Positions 1 to 11,244 of a stretch of DNA of 64,000 bases are shown piece by piece. The translations under genes were made by a program, and so were the position numbers. The DNA comes from Eurosta solidaginis (Eukaryota; Arthropoda; Insecta; Diptera; Tephritidae), in contig NC_090319.1 of the NCBI RefSeq assembly GCF_040869045.1, positions 172,148,645-172,212,644 of the forward strand, in the 5' to 3' direction. Within the stretch, counting starts at the first letter, position 1, and every line of letters starts with the position of its first letter. The notes beneath the pieces are model-generated. The model searched no databases. It was given only the letters and a program-made list of their open reading frames with translations, and was not told where the DNA came from.

Positions 1-21
1 AATTGAAGTTCTTCTATGGCT

Positions 22-709
22 TTAGGCACGTCGTTGGGATAAACCAACAGCGTTTTTAGCGTCACCTTTTAATGCCTTATGCAAGCGCATTACATTTTGT
101 TTATTATTGTACCCAAATTCACTAGTCGTGTCAGTATAATTGGCAAAAAATAGTGGCCAATCTTCGGGATTGCCATCGAAAGGCGGCAGTGGGTACAGTT
201 TCACTGCATAGTCGTCAGAAAAAGTAAGTGTTGGTACATGATGCTGCATTAGTGGCGAAATATGTTGTGGTAACGATGGCGTCGGCGTAAGTAACGGAAC
301 CTGTTGCTGTGGCAATCCAAATGTTGCATATAGCGGCCGTGGTGGATCTGTGACGAAGGCAAAGTATATGCCGCTGGCTGCGGCAATGGCGTAGAATATA
401 CTTCTGTCGGGGACAGTGGCGTAGTGAATGTTGCTGGCTGGGACGTTGGTATTAGTGTTGCTGGTTGCGTAGTTGTAGGCTGTAAACGTTGCAACTCAGC
501 GTTTTGAATTTCGTCTCTAACCTCACTATCTATTCTATTTCGAAGTTCTTGGAATTCATTTTGACCACGGCTTGATTCAAGTCCAAATTCTTGCACAGAC
601 TCGCGCAAGCGTGCAATACTTTGTAGTAATGTATTCCGTTGTCAGGCATATTTACTATAGCAGTGTTTAATTCTTCAGAACCATGGTCGCTGTTTTCCTC
701 AAATTCCAT
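22..709 (-). pseudogene. BEL/Pao gag N-terminal fragment
   Basis: Read leftwards, an ATG at 709 opens an acidic N-terminus (MEFEENSDHG...). A P/T/Q-rich linker follows, then a segment with PLPPFDGNPEDWPLFFANY and a later RLHKALKGDAKNAV, which is the pattern of the DUF1759-type gag domain of BEL/Pao retrotransposons. At least two frame changes (near 605 and near 315-350) split it into pieces at 249-608 and 22-315, and it runs out of the window, so pol is not seen. The Harbinger element at 742-6283 sits about 30 bases upstream of the ATG, in what would be the 5' leader. A dead copy is the simplest reading. Confidence 0.75.
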
Positions 710-1008
710 GCAGGCGCGACCAGAACTTAAATAAAAACTTACAGCCTCATTCTGTTTGGCGATATCGCCTCCAAAACGATCATCGTTCGTGTGTTCGTAT
801 TATGAATTGCAATACGATAGACAAAACGATAACAGCTGACTCTTACGTAACGAAAGTGCTCGTCGATTGGTATTCTGTATCACGAAAAGCTGCTACCAAT
901 ACGAAAACAAAGTGTCAAAAACAGACAACAGGTATTCACCTATCGTTTTGGTTTAAAATGAGCGACACAAACAAAAAAAGTTAGTATTATTAATTAATTA
1001 GTTATTAT

Positions 1009-1903
1009 TGTATAAAAAAAACTTGCATTTTATATTAGAAGACTCAAAAAATACCACTAGCGCCCAATTCCTCGTGCTTGTTCATGAGCTGGAAGAAAAT
1101 GATCTGGCCAGAGAAGCACCGGTATATGGCGCAAATAAAACTTTATTTGATCAGCAATGGGCCAAAATTGCGCAAAAAGTAAATGCCCACGGTCCACCTC
1201 AAAGAAGAGCGAGTGAATGGAGAAAGGTATTATATGTACATACATATGTATATCCAAATATTATTATTTCATGTTATTTTATAGATTTTTGCCGACCTCA
1301 AATGCCGCACCAAAAAACAAAATTGCGGAAAACGTGGCAAATATGAGTGCTACAGGTGGCGGACCATTTCAGCCGTCTCCACTCAACGAAGTGGTGGGGA
1401 TTATAGGCAGAATGCTGCTGATGACGAAAGGAGCAGCGCCAACCGGAATGCCACTTGGTGTGCCAAGGCCATCGAGGACAACGTCTTCCACAGCTGCAGC
1501 GCTAGTTGAATTTGCAAGAGTGAGTGCTATAGCAGGCCCAGTGTCCCCGGCGCCACCATCTGCTTGTGCAACGCCAAATTCCACAGAGGAAGTTAATACC
1601 AGCACGGCCGCTGTAGTGACACCGAGCAGAGCGCAGCGCAGAACCACTCAGACTCAAACCTTCCAACACCGCATTGCCGATTCGGCGAAAATTCAAGCCG
1701 ATGCAACCAAAGCACTAGTTGACGTGGGTGAGGCACAGGCCAAGGCAATGGAAAATTTAGCTGAAGCAGCTATGCTACAAGCAGATGCTGCAAATTCCAT
1801 TGCCAAGTCGTTAGAGCAGCTAGTTGCTATTTTTTCTCGGCAGTCTGAGGCGTTAGAAGCTATACTAGCAAATATGACTACAGAGTTTGTACGAGAGTCC
1901 TAA
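1009..1903 (+). CDS. Harbinger SANT/Myb-like accessory protein
   Basis: Two exons. The first (to about 1228) encodes a SANT/Myb-like segment with QFLVLVHELEEN, LFDQQWAKIAQKVNAHGPP and ASEWRK. A short GT-AG intron (about 1229-1284) follows, then a second exon starting FADLKCRTK. After a probable single-base slip near 1310-1320 it continues with SATGGGP, a Pro/Ser/Thr/Ala-rich stretch, and an Ala/Gln-rich heptad-like C-terminus with AEAAMLQADAANSIAKSLEQ, likely a coiled coil, ending at 1903. PIF/Harbinger elements encode such a protein; in characterised members it helps nuclear import and DNA binding of the transposase. The ATG is not certain: codons upstream of TSAQF are open from about 1009. 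The slip may make this copy non-functional. Confidence 0.65.
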
Positions 1904-1909
1904 ACTTAA

Positions 1910-2400
1910 TTGTTGTAAACTTTATTGTTTCTAGGTACCGGAGCGGTTCCTCAAACGATGAGTAACAGAAGCTTAATAATAAGCAGCAACAAAAAAGAGT
2001 ACCAACACTAAAAGCAGAAGAAAAACGAAAATTATTCGAAGAAATCAATAGTGGATATTCCAAAGAAGTAAAAGTCGAAATTTCCAAATGAAGAGGGACA
2101 ATAGTTTTAGTGAATCGCGAGATTTTTGCTAATTCAGTGCACTTCCCAAGAACAACTTAACTATGCATTGTTTGAAGAACGTCCTGTTTCAGATTATATT
2201 TTGAGCTGATCCTTGCGATTCACTAAAACTATTGTCCCTCTTCATTTGGAAATTTCGACTTTTACTTCTTTGGCATATCCACTATTGATTTCTTCGACTA
2301 ATTTTCGCTTTTCTTCCGCTTTTAGGGTTGATACTCTTTTTGTTGCTGCTTCTATTTATGCTTCTGTTACTCGTACGTCGAGGAGCTGATTCGAGACCTA
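1910..2400. repeat. Inverted duplication after accessory gene
   Basis: The block at about 1940-2120 (GATGAGTAACAGAAGC... to GTTTTAGTGAATCGCG) recurs in reverse complement at about 2214-2390 with a few mismatches. The spacer is about 95 bases. It would fold into a ~160-bp hairpin just past the stop codon of the accessory gene. Confidence 0.75.
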
Positions 2401-2578
2401 GAAACAATGGTTCGGCCTTTCCAGACGTAAGTATTCAACCAGAAGTACCTAAAAAGTTAAAACGAAGCTTTATGAAAGCATAAATACCTTAATAAGATAG
2501 ATAAAAAGTTTTTTCCCACTAATTTATTTTTTGTGATAGTAAATGAATAAAAGTCTTGAACAATTTCGATATACAGAT

Positions 2579-3252
2579 GTGAACACAAAATAGTAGTGGC
2601 ACTTTTAGCAAGTCTCGGTTCCAGTGCCAATTTTTATCAAATTTCATCAAGTTTCGCTTCAGTTAAAATATTTTTGCAATTTTTTTATAAAAATATAGGT
2701 CAATATATAATTAGACGAATATAAGTTGGAGCTTAAAACTTTACTCAAAAATCGGGAAAATCCAGCGGTCTCATGAAAATTTGCAACTTTTTACCAAGAA
2801 TTTTTAGGAATTTTCTGAGCATTCAGTTTTGTAGCTCATTCTATTTTAGTCCAATAATGTGCTAATCTTATTTCGATAAAAAGACTTCCTCATTTTTGGC
2901 AATTTTTTTTGTAACGGACCTTCGAATTTTTTTCCAATTTTAGAAGGGAATTTTTTTTTATAAAAGGAAAAAAATACGATGGTCCGTTAGAAAAAAAATT
3001 GCCAATACTAAAATAGAATGAGCTAAAAAACTGAATTCTCGGAAAATTTCTAAAAATTCTTGGTAAAAAGTTGCAAATTTTCATGAGACTCCGCTGGATT
3101 TTCCCGATTTTTGAGTAAAGTTTTAAGCTCCAACTTATATTCGTCTAATTATATATTGACCTATATTTTTATAAAAAAAAATGCAAAAATATTTTAACTG
3201 AAGCGAAACTAGCTGAAATTTGACAAAAAATGGCACTGGTATTTTTGTGTTC
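2579..3252. mobile_element. Fold-back (long inverted repeat) insertion
   Basis: The left arm begins GTGAACACAAAA and the right arm ends TTTTGTGTTCGCA. Nearly the whole 670 bp pairs with itself, including the interior pair GGCAATTTTTTTTGTAACGG / CCGTTAGAAAAAAAATTGCC around 2898-3003. There are many small mismatches, so it is old. No ORF of its own; the minus-strand open frame at 2890-3084 is A/T-rich stem sequence. Behaves like a fold-back MITE nested in the Harbinger element. Confidence 0.7.
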
Positions 3253-4528
3253 GCAACTGAAGAGTAAATATGTACTATAAAACATGGATCTCACATCATA
3301 TTTATTTTATATAAAGTATAGATATAAAGATTTAGATATAAGTAATACTACAAACATGGATTTAATAGCTTATGCAAATAAAACAATAAAACAATGAAAT
3401 TTGTAGAAATTCATTATCAATCATAACTATTCATTCACATACTCAGACCATATTTCCACCTAGGCTTTATTCGAGATTTAGGCCTCTGAAAAGATTTAAC
3501 GTTAAATCTTGCAAGTTTTATCATCAACATCGATATAAATGCTCTTGTTTTTATGAAATGATTTTTATGAATTGATACAAGCTATCAATCAGAGCTGTAA
3601 AAAGATTGAATCAATTGAGTGTGCATTCTATCAGCATTCTTATAAAAATGTGTGATTTTTTTGTTGCATATTATAAATCTCCATTCCTGAATGGCTTAAA
3701 ATAGTTCAACTCAAAGCTGAAGTGTGTGTGTTATTGAATGGTAAAATATTTTTAATGAATGTAAACTTGAAATGAATGCACACTTTTTTTCCATTCAGTA
3801 CTAAATACTTTTTCCCCAAGGTTATTTTTTGTATACTTTCATTGCCATCAGATATGTTAAATCAATTTAGGAGTTGGGTGCAAAAAAGGCGTAAAATTGT
3901 TCAATAGCAAAAATAATAATATTTAAGAATTCATAAGCTTAACGCCAGCTTATAATTATTGAATATGAATTATTATGTTTGTTTAAGAGCAACTGAAAAG
4001 AAAGAAGCATTTACTGGTATATTGCGACGGTATCATTTCGAAAACAAATAAACAAGTAGTTAATTATAAACCAGGAAAGTCTTAAATCATTTTCATGGTG
4101 TCCGAACATAAGACATACAAGAAATAGTACTTCATAGCAGATTTTGTATACTTCGTAATTGGGTTGATTTTTTTAATTAATCGTGTGAGATCAAAAAATA
4201 TTAGGCTCTTGGGAGTTTATTGGTTTCCTTTTTAGGTAAATCTCGCGGATAACTCGCTTACATAAAACCATATGGCTCTTGATTATATAAAGTATTCAAA
4301 AGGCATGAAGATATAGTAGAATTTGGCTGAAACTTCGCAAAGAAAATCTATTGCTTTCTTGCTATATTTCAAAATATTACAACTTATTTTGCTATTGTTG
4401 TAAAATAGATTTTGTAAATGAACATATTATGCATTGACCAAACAGATTAAATTGTGGATATTTTTTGTCCATAATGTAACAAAAACAGATACTTGAGTTT
4501 AAGTCATTTAAATACATCAAAGTGCATA
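3253..4528. other. AT-rich interior, no gene seen
   Basis: Non-coding AT-rich sequence inside the Harbinger element between the fold-back and the P-type MITE. I see no open frame, RNA gene or clear repeat in it. Confidence 0.5.
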
Positions 4529-4536
4529 GGTCCATC

Positions 4537-4721
4537 CATGGCGGAACGATACAAGGTGGGACAGGTGATTATACGCTTTTTTATTTGATTTGATACATCA
4601 ACTTCCGACGCAGTACGATTTTGACATTTGTCCATCGAATTTACAAAAACAAAGTACATGGAATTTTTATTTATGTTTGTAGGTATTTCACCAAGCTGCC
4701 ACCTTCTATCGTTCCGCCATG
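4537..4721. mobile_element. P-superfamily MITE
   Basis: This is a 185-bp insertion. The left end CATGGCGGAACGATACAAGG continues TGGGAC; the right end in reverse complement is CATGGCGGAACGATAGAAGG continuing TGG. Both sides carry GGTCCATC (4529-4536 and 4722-4729), an exact 8-bp target duplication. A CATG start, an AAGGTGG block about 17 bases in, and an 8-bp GG-rich duplication are the pattern of Drosophila P-element ends. No coding capacity. It lies just past the 3' end of the Harbinger transposase gene. Confidence 0.8.
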
Positions 4722-4774
4722 GGTCCATCGGCGATTTCGTTGCTTTAAACACACGAAAACACGCGGAATCTCTT

Positions 4775-6019
4775 TTAAATGAGGTTTTCAGCTATTTGCA
4801 TTCTTACATTCAAAGCTGCACTCGACGCTTCTTCATCGGGTAGGAGATCGTGATGTACTTCCGAGAGATCGCCGCTGTTCAAACTCAGAGGCAGTTCATG
4901 CTTAAACGAAACGCAAATATTATGGATTGCGCAGCAAACATTTATTATTTTTATTGCTTTTTCAGCCGAATAATGAAGTCCCCCCGACCCTCTGATACAG
5001 CGAAATCGGTTTTTCACCACTCCAAAGCAGCGTTCGATAAGGTTTCGAGCTTTACAATGTACCTCATTGTATCGAGTTTGAACCGCTTCTGAAGGGGTCC
5101 TAAATAAGGTCATTAAATAAGGTTGCAGAGGATATCCGGAATCACCTGCCAAAAAAAGTTTGTTTGTTTTTTCTTGAATCATAGAGAAATTAAAAACTAT
5201 AATTACCTAGTAGCCAAAAATTCCTTTTTCCATTTTGATATTGTGTTCTCATATGCCGTTCTGCTTCACTATGCTTCCATATAAATGAGTCGTGGTTTGC
5301 CCCTGGATGCCTTGAATCCACAAACGTTATGACCATATTGTGGTCACATATCTATAGAAGGAAACAAACAAAAGCTGTCACCATAGTGAACGTAGCTTAT
5401 TAGTATACATACTTACAACCAGCACATTTAAGCTATAAAAGCCCTTCCGGTTGTAATATAGGTGCTTCATATCTGCAGGAGGTGACTTGATCCGCACGTG
5501 AGTGCCATCCACGCAGCCAACAACACCCGGTATGCCGAATTTAGTAAAGAAGTGCTCTTTTACTGCACGTTCTTCTTCCTCACTCCTCTCAAAATTTATC
5601 CACTTTTGGCTAAAATGATTCTCAAAAATGGATAAGCATTCATCAATGACTTTCGCTACCGTAGGCTGGGCCATGGATGAAATGCCTTCATTTCCAACTG
5701 ATTTCTGATAACTGCCTGTTGCCAAAAAACGCAGGAACGTGGATAATTTTAGTTGGAGTGGTAAATGCGTGCTATGAAATATATCTTTGAAATATATTTG
5801 TATTTCGTCAAAGATATAATGAAATATTTCTTTGTTAACGCGAAAATTTTGAACAAATCTACAAATAAAATTATTTTGTAAACAATGTCAACACAGGCGC
5901 GATTTGTTATTTTACTCAGCGTCCGGTAAGTGAAGAACCTTCGAGCGGTCTCTCAATATCCGCCTTTGGCTTTTTAATTCTTCTTCTTGGGACACTAATG
6001 GAGCAATAGCTTGGTACAT
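4775..6019 (-). CDS. HARBI1-like DDE transposase, four exons
   Basis: The minus strand gives a four-exon gene. Exon 1 runs 6019 to ~5930 (MYQAIAPLVSQEEELKSQRR). Exon 2 runs ~5859 to 5419 after a TTTGTAG acceptor. Exon 3 runs ~5353 to 5203. Exon 4 runs ~5140 to 4775 after a TTGGCAG acceptor. The DDE catalytic set is visible: GVVGCVDGTHVRI (first Asp), GDSGYPLQPYL (second Asp) and IERCFGVVKNRFRC (Glu). Joined exons would give roughly 350 residues, close to the usual HARBI1 length, and I see no stop inside the exons as drawn. It would cut and paste the element through its TIRs. Exon 1 is the least certain. Possibly intact, but unproven. Confidence 0.75.
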
Positions 6020-6286
6020 TTTTACTATATTTATATCACTGTATTTATTTCACTAGGAACTTTATTTTTATTTCACTTATTTTGTTAACTTTATGGAAGT
6101 GCGCAAAAACAAAACATATGTGCACAGAGTTGCATGTTTGACAGTTGATTATCGTGTAGTTGACGAACGACGTAAAGCTACACGATAAACGGCAACGTAA
6201 GATTCAGAATACCATAAGCACACGATATCGTCCAAGCAGGTATCGTTCGTTGAGCGTATCGTTCGCCAAACAGAATGAGGCTGTTA

Positions 6287-6598
6287 ATGTCGGCACAGAA
6301 ATACGAAAGCGTTCTTTGTTTTGCTTTTAAATATTAATATTTATTGAAATTGATAATAGATGTAATTTAAGACAAAATATGATTTCAATGCTGATTTGTC
6401 TTATTTTTGCTGATTTGCTTTATTTTTGCGCCGATTTGTTTTATTTAAGGTCTTTTACTCACGTCCATTTCTCAACAGATTCCCAGCAAAAATGTACCCG
6501 TAAATTGACCAGTAAAATGGCTAATATCTGTGTCGATAGAACACGTAAATCGTTAAGTAGCATTTGTACAGGGCGTCGGGCACTTTTGTGACGAGTCC
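6287..6598. other. AT-rich spacer, no gene seen
   Basis: Sequence to the right of the Harbinger element, possibly the rest of the interrupted BEL/Pao leader. I see no coding signal or repeat I can name. Confidence 0.4.
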
Positions 6599-6599
6599 A

Positions 6600-6880
6600 T
6601 TCCGTTGTTGTTGTTGTAGCAATAATTCGCCCCACCTAACAACCGAGACCGATCACAAATTGTCATCAATATCCTCTAACGGTAGTCCAAAGAAACTTGC
6701 CGTTTCAACAGGGGTGGACCATAAGGAAAGTGGTGTTAGAGGCGTTGGTTCCACATTACAATTAAAGAGATGGTTGGTGTCATGTGGGAACACATTGCAA
6801 GCGGGACATACATTTCGTATGTCAGTCCATTCCGTCGTACCTATTTCTGTGATTGTCCATACTGCTCGCACATATGCGGT
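6600..6880 (-). mobile_element. Non-LTR retrotransposon 3' end (LOA/Jockey-like)
   Basis: The minus strand encodes CPACNVFPHDTNHLFNC, PLTPLSLWSTPVETASF and GLPLEDIDDNL, then a stop and a CTACAACAACAAC-type 3' tail (6605-6620). This Cys/His-containing C-terminus follows the reverse transcriptase in Jockey/LOA-group LINEs. Only the last ~75 codons survive, a usual 5' truncation. A longer relative lies at 23102-23745 on the plus strand, differing at only a few residues. The clade name is from memory of the family. Confidence 0.7.
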
Positions 6881-7526
6881 ATTAGGTTATCGAAATTTAA
6901 ACAAACTATAGTGCTGTACTGTCCTTACATTCACGTTATGGCACTCATTTTTTAAGTTATATACCTGTAATTTTACGAGTGTTTTTACAGTCTTTTTACG
7001 TTAGTATGACCTCTTTTTCACTAGTATTATGACCGCTTTTTAATTGGATTATACTGCTATATAAATAAAACATTTCTTTAATTCAAATCCATTAACATTT
7101 CTTTTATTCAACATTTTTATATTAGATTATTTGTAATAGTTGTAAATTATTAACTATAAGTCTGAAGGAAGGAATAGTTTTTCAGTCTTGTTGGTGAGCC
7201 ATAAATACAAATTTTATTGTATGCGATTGTATGTATACAAAGTTAAGGGAAACTTAAATAAGTTAATTAATGATATAGAAGACAAAAGAGAAGAACTAAT
7301 AGAACTATTGGTTGCAGTAAGCCATCAAATCGCGTGTAGGCAATTCACAATTTCTGTTTTTAATTCAGAAAATAATAATTGAACTTAAATGGTAATTTTC
7401 TGAATGAAAATTTCTATTGAAAATTGTGAACTTCAATTGTAATTTTTTGAACTTCAATTGAAATTCCCGAGCTTTCAGAACTGCAATTGCAACCTTCAAA
7501 TTTTTTTTACATAAAATGAACAATTT
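6881..7526. other. AT-rich spacer, no gene seen
   Basis: Low-complexity AT-rich sequence. A 64-codon open frame at 7188-7382 has no recognisable features and probably arises by chance. The last bases (7513-7526) are the left copy of the 14-bp direct repeat that brackets the array to the right. Confidence 0.4.
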
Positions 7527-10500
7527 TTTTTGTTTTTTTTTTTATCGGCCTATTGATAAATGATTCAGGTTCGATTCGAGCTCAAGGCCAGAACAATAAT
7601 TTTTTTCTAATGATAATTATTGTTATTTTTTAATTTTTCTAAATTTGAGAAATTGTATTTTGTTTTTGGAATAGTAAGTAGAAAATTTTTCAGACAACCT
7701 GCCATAGCTGCGCAGATAGATCCATTTCGAAGGGTGCTAAGCCTTCATCATCAGTACGCTTTAGGCATGCTGCGCTAACCATTTAGCTATACAGCTGTGG
7801 TTTGTTTGACTGGCAAATTTGCTACTTCTATTCCTTTTTACCAACTATATTTATTCAGTGTTGCGCCAACTGGTGCAAATCACTGATAATGCTGGATTTT
7901 TTGTTTATTGTCAATTACTTTGTCTGACATTCCAAGTGCTCATGGTTTATTAACAATTTTTTTTGTTTTTTTTTTTTTTTTTTTATCGGCCTATTGATAA
8001 ATGATTCAGGTTCGATTCGAGCTCAAGGCCAGAACAATAATTTTTTCTAATGATAATTATTGTTATTTTTTAATTTTTCTAAATTTGAGAAATTGTATTT
8101 TGTTTTTGGAATAGTAAGTAGAAAATTTTTCAGACAACCTGCCATAGCTGCGCAGATAGATCCATTTCGAAGGGTGCTAAGCCTTCATCATCAGTACGCT
8201 TTAGGCATGCTGCGCTAACCATTTAGCTATACAGCTGTGGTTTGTTTGACTGGCAAATTTGCTACTTCTATTCCTTTTTACCAACTATATTTATTCAGTG
8301 TTGCGCCAACTGGTGCAAATCACTGATAATGCTGGATTTTTTGTTTATTGTCAATTACTTTGTCTGACATTCCAAGTGCTCATGGTTTATTAACAATTTT
8401 TTTTTGTTTTTTTTTTTATCGGCCTATTGATAAATGATTCAGGTTCGATTCGAGCTCAAGGCCAGAACAATAATTTTTTTCTAATGATAATTATTGTTAT
8501 TTTTTAATTTTTCTAAATTTGAGAAATTGTATTTTGTTTTTGGAATAGTAAGTAGAAAATTTTTCAGACAACCTGCCATAGCTGCGCAGATAGATCCATT
8601 TCGAAGGGTGCTAAGCCTTCATCATCAGTACGCTTTAGGCATGCTGCGCTAACCATTTAGCTATACAGCTGTGGTTTGTTTGACTGGCAAATTTGCTACT
8701 TCTATTCCTTTTTACCAACTATATTTATTCAGTGTTGCGCCAACTGGTGCAAATCACTGATAATGCTGGATTTTTTGTTTATTGTCAATTACTTTGTCTG
8801 ACATTCCAAGTGCTCATGGTTTATTAACAATTTTTTTTTGTTTTTTTTTTTTTTCGGCCTATTGATAAATGATTCAGGTTCGATTCGAGCTCAAGGCCAG
8901 AACAATAATTTTTTTCTAATGATAATTATTGTTATTTTTTAATTTTTCTAAATTTGAGAAATTGTATTTTGTTTTTGGAATAGTAAGTAGAAAATTTTTC
9001 AGACAACCTGCCATAGCTGCGCAGATAGATCCATTTCGAAGGGTGCTAAGCCTTCATCATCAGTACGCTTTAGGCATGCTGCGCTAACCATTTAGCTATA
9101 CAGCTGTGGTTTGTTTGACTGGCAAATTTGCTACTTCTATTCCTTTTTACCAACTATATTTATTCAGTGTTGCGCCAACTGGTGCAAATCACTGATAATG
9201 CTGGATTTTTTGTTTATTGTCAATTACTTTGTCTGACATTCCAAGTGCTCATGGTTTATTAACAATTTTTTTGTTTTTTTTTTTATCGGCCTATTGATAA
9301 ATGATTCAGGTTCGATTCGAGCTCAAGGCCAGAACAATAATTTTTTTCTAATGATAATTATTGTTATTTTTTAATTTTTCTAAATTTGAGAAATTGTATT
9401 TTGTTTTTGGAATAGTAAGTAGAAAATTTTTCAGACAACCTGCCATAGCTGCGCAGATAGATCCATTTCGAAGGGTGCTAAGCCTTCATCATCAGTACGC
9501 TTTAGGCATGCTGCGCTAACCATTTAGCACCAGTTGGCGCAACACTGAATAAATATAGTTGGTAAAAAGGAATAGAAGTAGCAAATTTGCCAGTCAAACA
9601 AACCACAGCTGTATAGCTAAATGGTTAGCGCAGCATGCCTAAAGCGTACTGATGATGAAGGCTTAGCACCCTTCGAAATGGATCTATCTGCGCAGCTATG
9701 GCAGGTTGTCTGAAAAATTTTCTACTTACTATTCCAAAAACAAGATACAATTTCTCAAATTTAGAAAAATTAAAAAATAACAATAATTATCATTAGAAAA
9801 AAATTATTGTTCTGGCCTTGAGCTCGAATCGAACCTGAATCATTTATCAATAGGCCGATAAAAAAAAACAAAAAAAATTGTTAATAAACCATGAGCACTT
9901 GGAATGTCAGACAAAGTAATTGACAATAAACAAAAAATCCAGCATTATCAGTGATTTGCACCAGTTGGCGCAACACTGAATAAATATAGTTGGTAAAAAG
10001 GAATAGAAGTAGCAAATTTGCCAGTCAAACAAACCACAGCTGTATAGCTAAATGGTTAGCGCAGCATGCCTAAAGCGTACTGATGATGAAGGCTTAGCAC
10101 CCTTCGAAATGGATCTATCTTCGCAGCTATGGCAGGTTGTCTGAAAAATTTTCTACTTACTATTCCAAAAACAAAATACAATTTCTCAAATTTAGAAAAA
10201 TTAAAAAATAACAATAATTATCATTAGAAAAAAATTATTGTTCTGGCCTTGAGCTCGAATCGAACCTGAATCATTTATCAATAGGCCGATAAAAAAAAAA
10301 ACAAAAAAAAAAAAAATTGTTAATAAACCATGAGCACTTGGAATGTCAGACAAAGTAATTGACAATAAACAAAAAATCCAGCATTATCAGTGATTTGCAC
10401 CAGTTGGCGCAACACTGAATAAATATAGTTGGTAAAAAGGAATAGAAGTAGCAAATTTGCCAGTCAAACAAACCACAGCTGTATAGCTAAATGGTTAGCG

Positions 10501-10708
10501 CAGCATGCCTAAAGCGTACTGATGATGAAGGCTTAGCACCCTTCAAAATGGATCTATCTGCACAGCTATGGCAGGTTGTCTGAAAAATTTTCTACTTACT
10601 ATTCCAAAAACAAAATACAATTTCTCAAATTTAGAAAAATTAAAAAATAACAATAATTATCATTAGAAAAAAATTATTGTTCTGGCCTTGAGCTCGAATC
10701 GAACCTGG
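7527..10708. repeat. Tandem plus inverted array of ~435-bp tRNA-like units
   Basis: A ~435-bp unit is repeated forward from ATCGGCC at 7544, 7985, 8418, 8853 and 9285. The fifth copy breaks off at about 9528. Three copies then follow in reverse complement (to ~9884, ~10318 and 10707), the last one truncated. Copies are nearly identical apart from T-tract length. Each holds TAGCTAAATGGTTAGCGC (reverse strand; A-box-like) inside a tRNA-like fold with pairing CCACAGCTG/CAGCTATGG ends, and on the other strand GGTTCGATTCGAGC (B-box-like). The whole array sits between two copies of AAAATGAACAATTT (7513-7526 and 10709-10722). No protein coding seen. Confidence 0.85.
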
Positions 10709-10722
10709 AAAATGAACAATTT

Positions 10723-11244
10723 AACATTTTTTTTGACAGTTAAAGTGGTGAATTGCCTACCAGAGGTTTGAAACCACTTGCATTCGTGTTGGTGCTTCTC
10801 TATATCATTAATATAACAATATCTTTTTAATTATTTCATTAATAGGCAAATATACATTTTTTTCCTTAACATTTTAGAACTGTGTACAAAAATATGTAAT
10901 TTTACATATCGCAACCTAAACCAAAAAGTATTGCAACTCATAATCAGAGGAGCTTTGTGTTGAATGTTGATTTATACCACAAAAATAACAAAATTCTTAA
11001 CAAAACCAGGCTAAACGATAACGTTAACTACCAAAAAAACATAAGTTATTTTACGATGCTTTCATGGATCGATTTACACTTAAATACCGATTAAATTTTT
11101 CTTTTTCACATTTTTTAATTTAAAATGCGATATACACATTCAGTGGAATAATTTTACATCGAGGGTACTTCATGCAATTTTCTTTTTCGAGATTTTGCAA
11201 TAATAAACGTAGGTACTCATAGTAATTTTTTGTTTTGAATTATG
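10723..11244. other. AT-rich spacer, no gene seen
   Basis: Non-coding AT-rich sequence between the tRNA-like array and the first flanking repeat of the kinase pseudogene. Nothing recognised. Confidence 0.4.

Larger units (their letters stand above)
742..6283. mobile_element. PIF/Harbinger DNA transposon, near-complete
   Basis: The ends are inverted repeats: CAGCCTCATTCTGTTTGGCG at 742-761 matches the complement of 6264-6283. The element is flanked on both sides by TTA (739-741 and 6284-6286), the 3-bp target duplication typical of PIF/Harbinger. Inside are the two genes of that superfamily in convergent orientation: a SANT/Myb-like protein (plus strand, ~1.0-1.9 kb) and a DDE transposase (minus strand, 4.78-6.02 kb). 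Nested in it are an inverted duplication (1910-2400), a fold-back (2579-3252) and a P-type MITE (4537-4721). It interrupts the leader of a BEL/Pao copy. At 5.5 kb it is longer than usual because of the nested insertions. Confidence 0.9.

Noticed and set aside
1369..1696. Minus-strand open frames opposite the SANT-like gene
   Set aside because: Shadows of the accessory gene; composition follows the sense codons.
7527..10708. CRISPR-like array
   Set aside because: Whole ~435-bp units repeat with no short repeat/unique spacer layout, and the sequence is eukaryotic.
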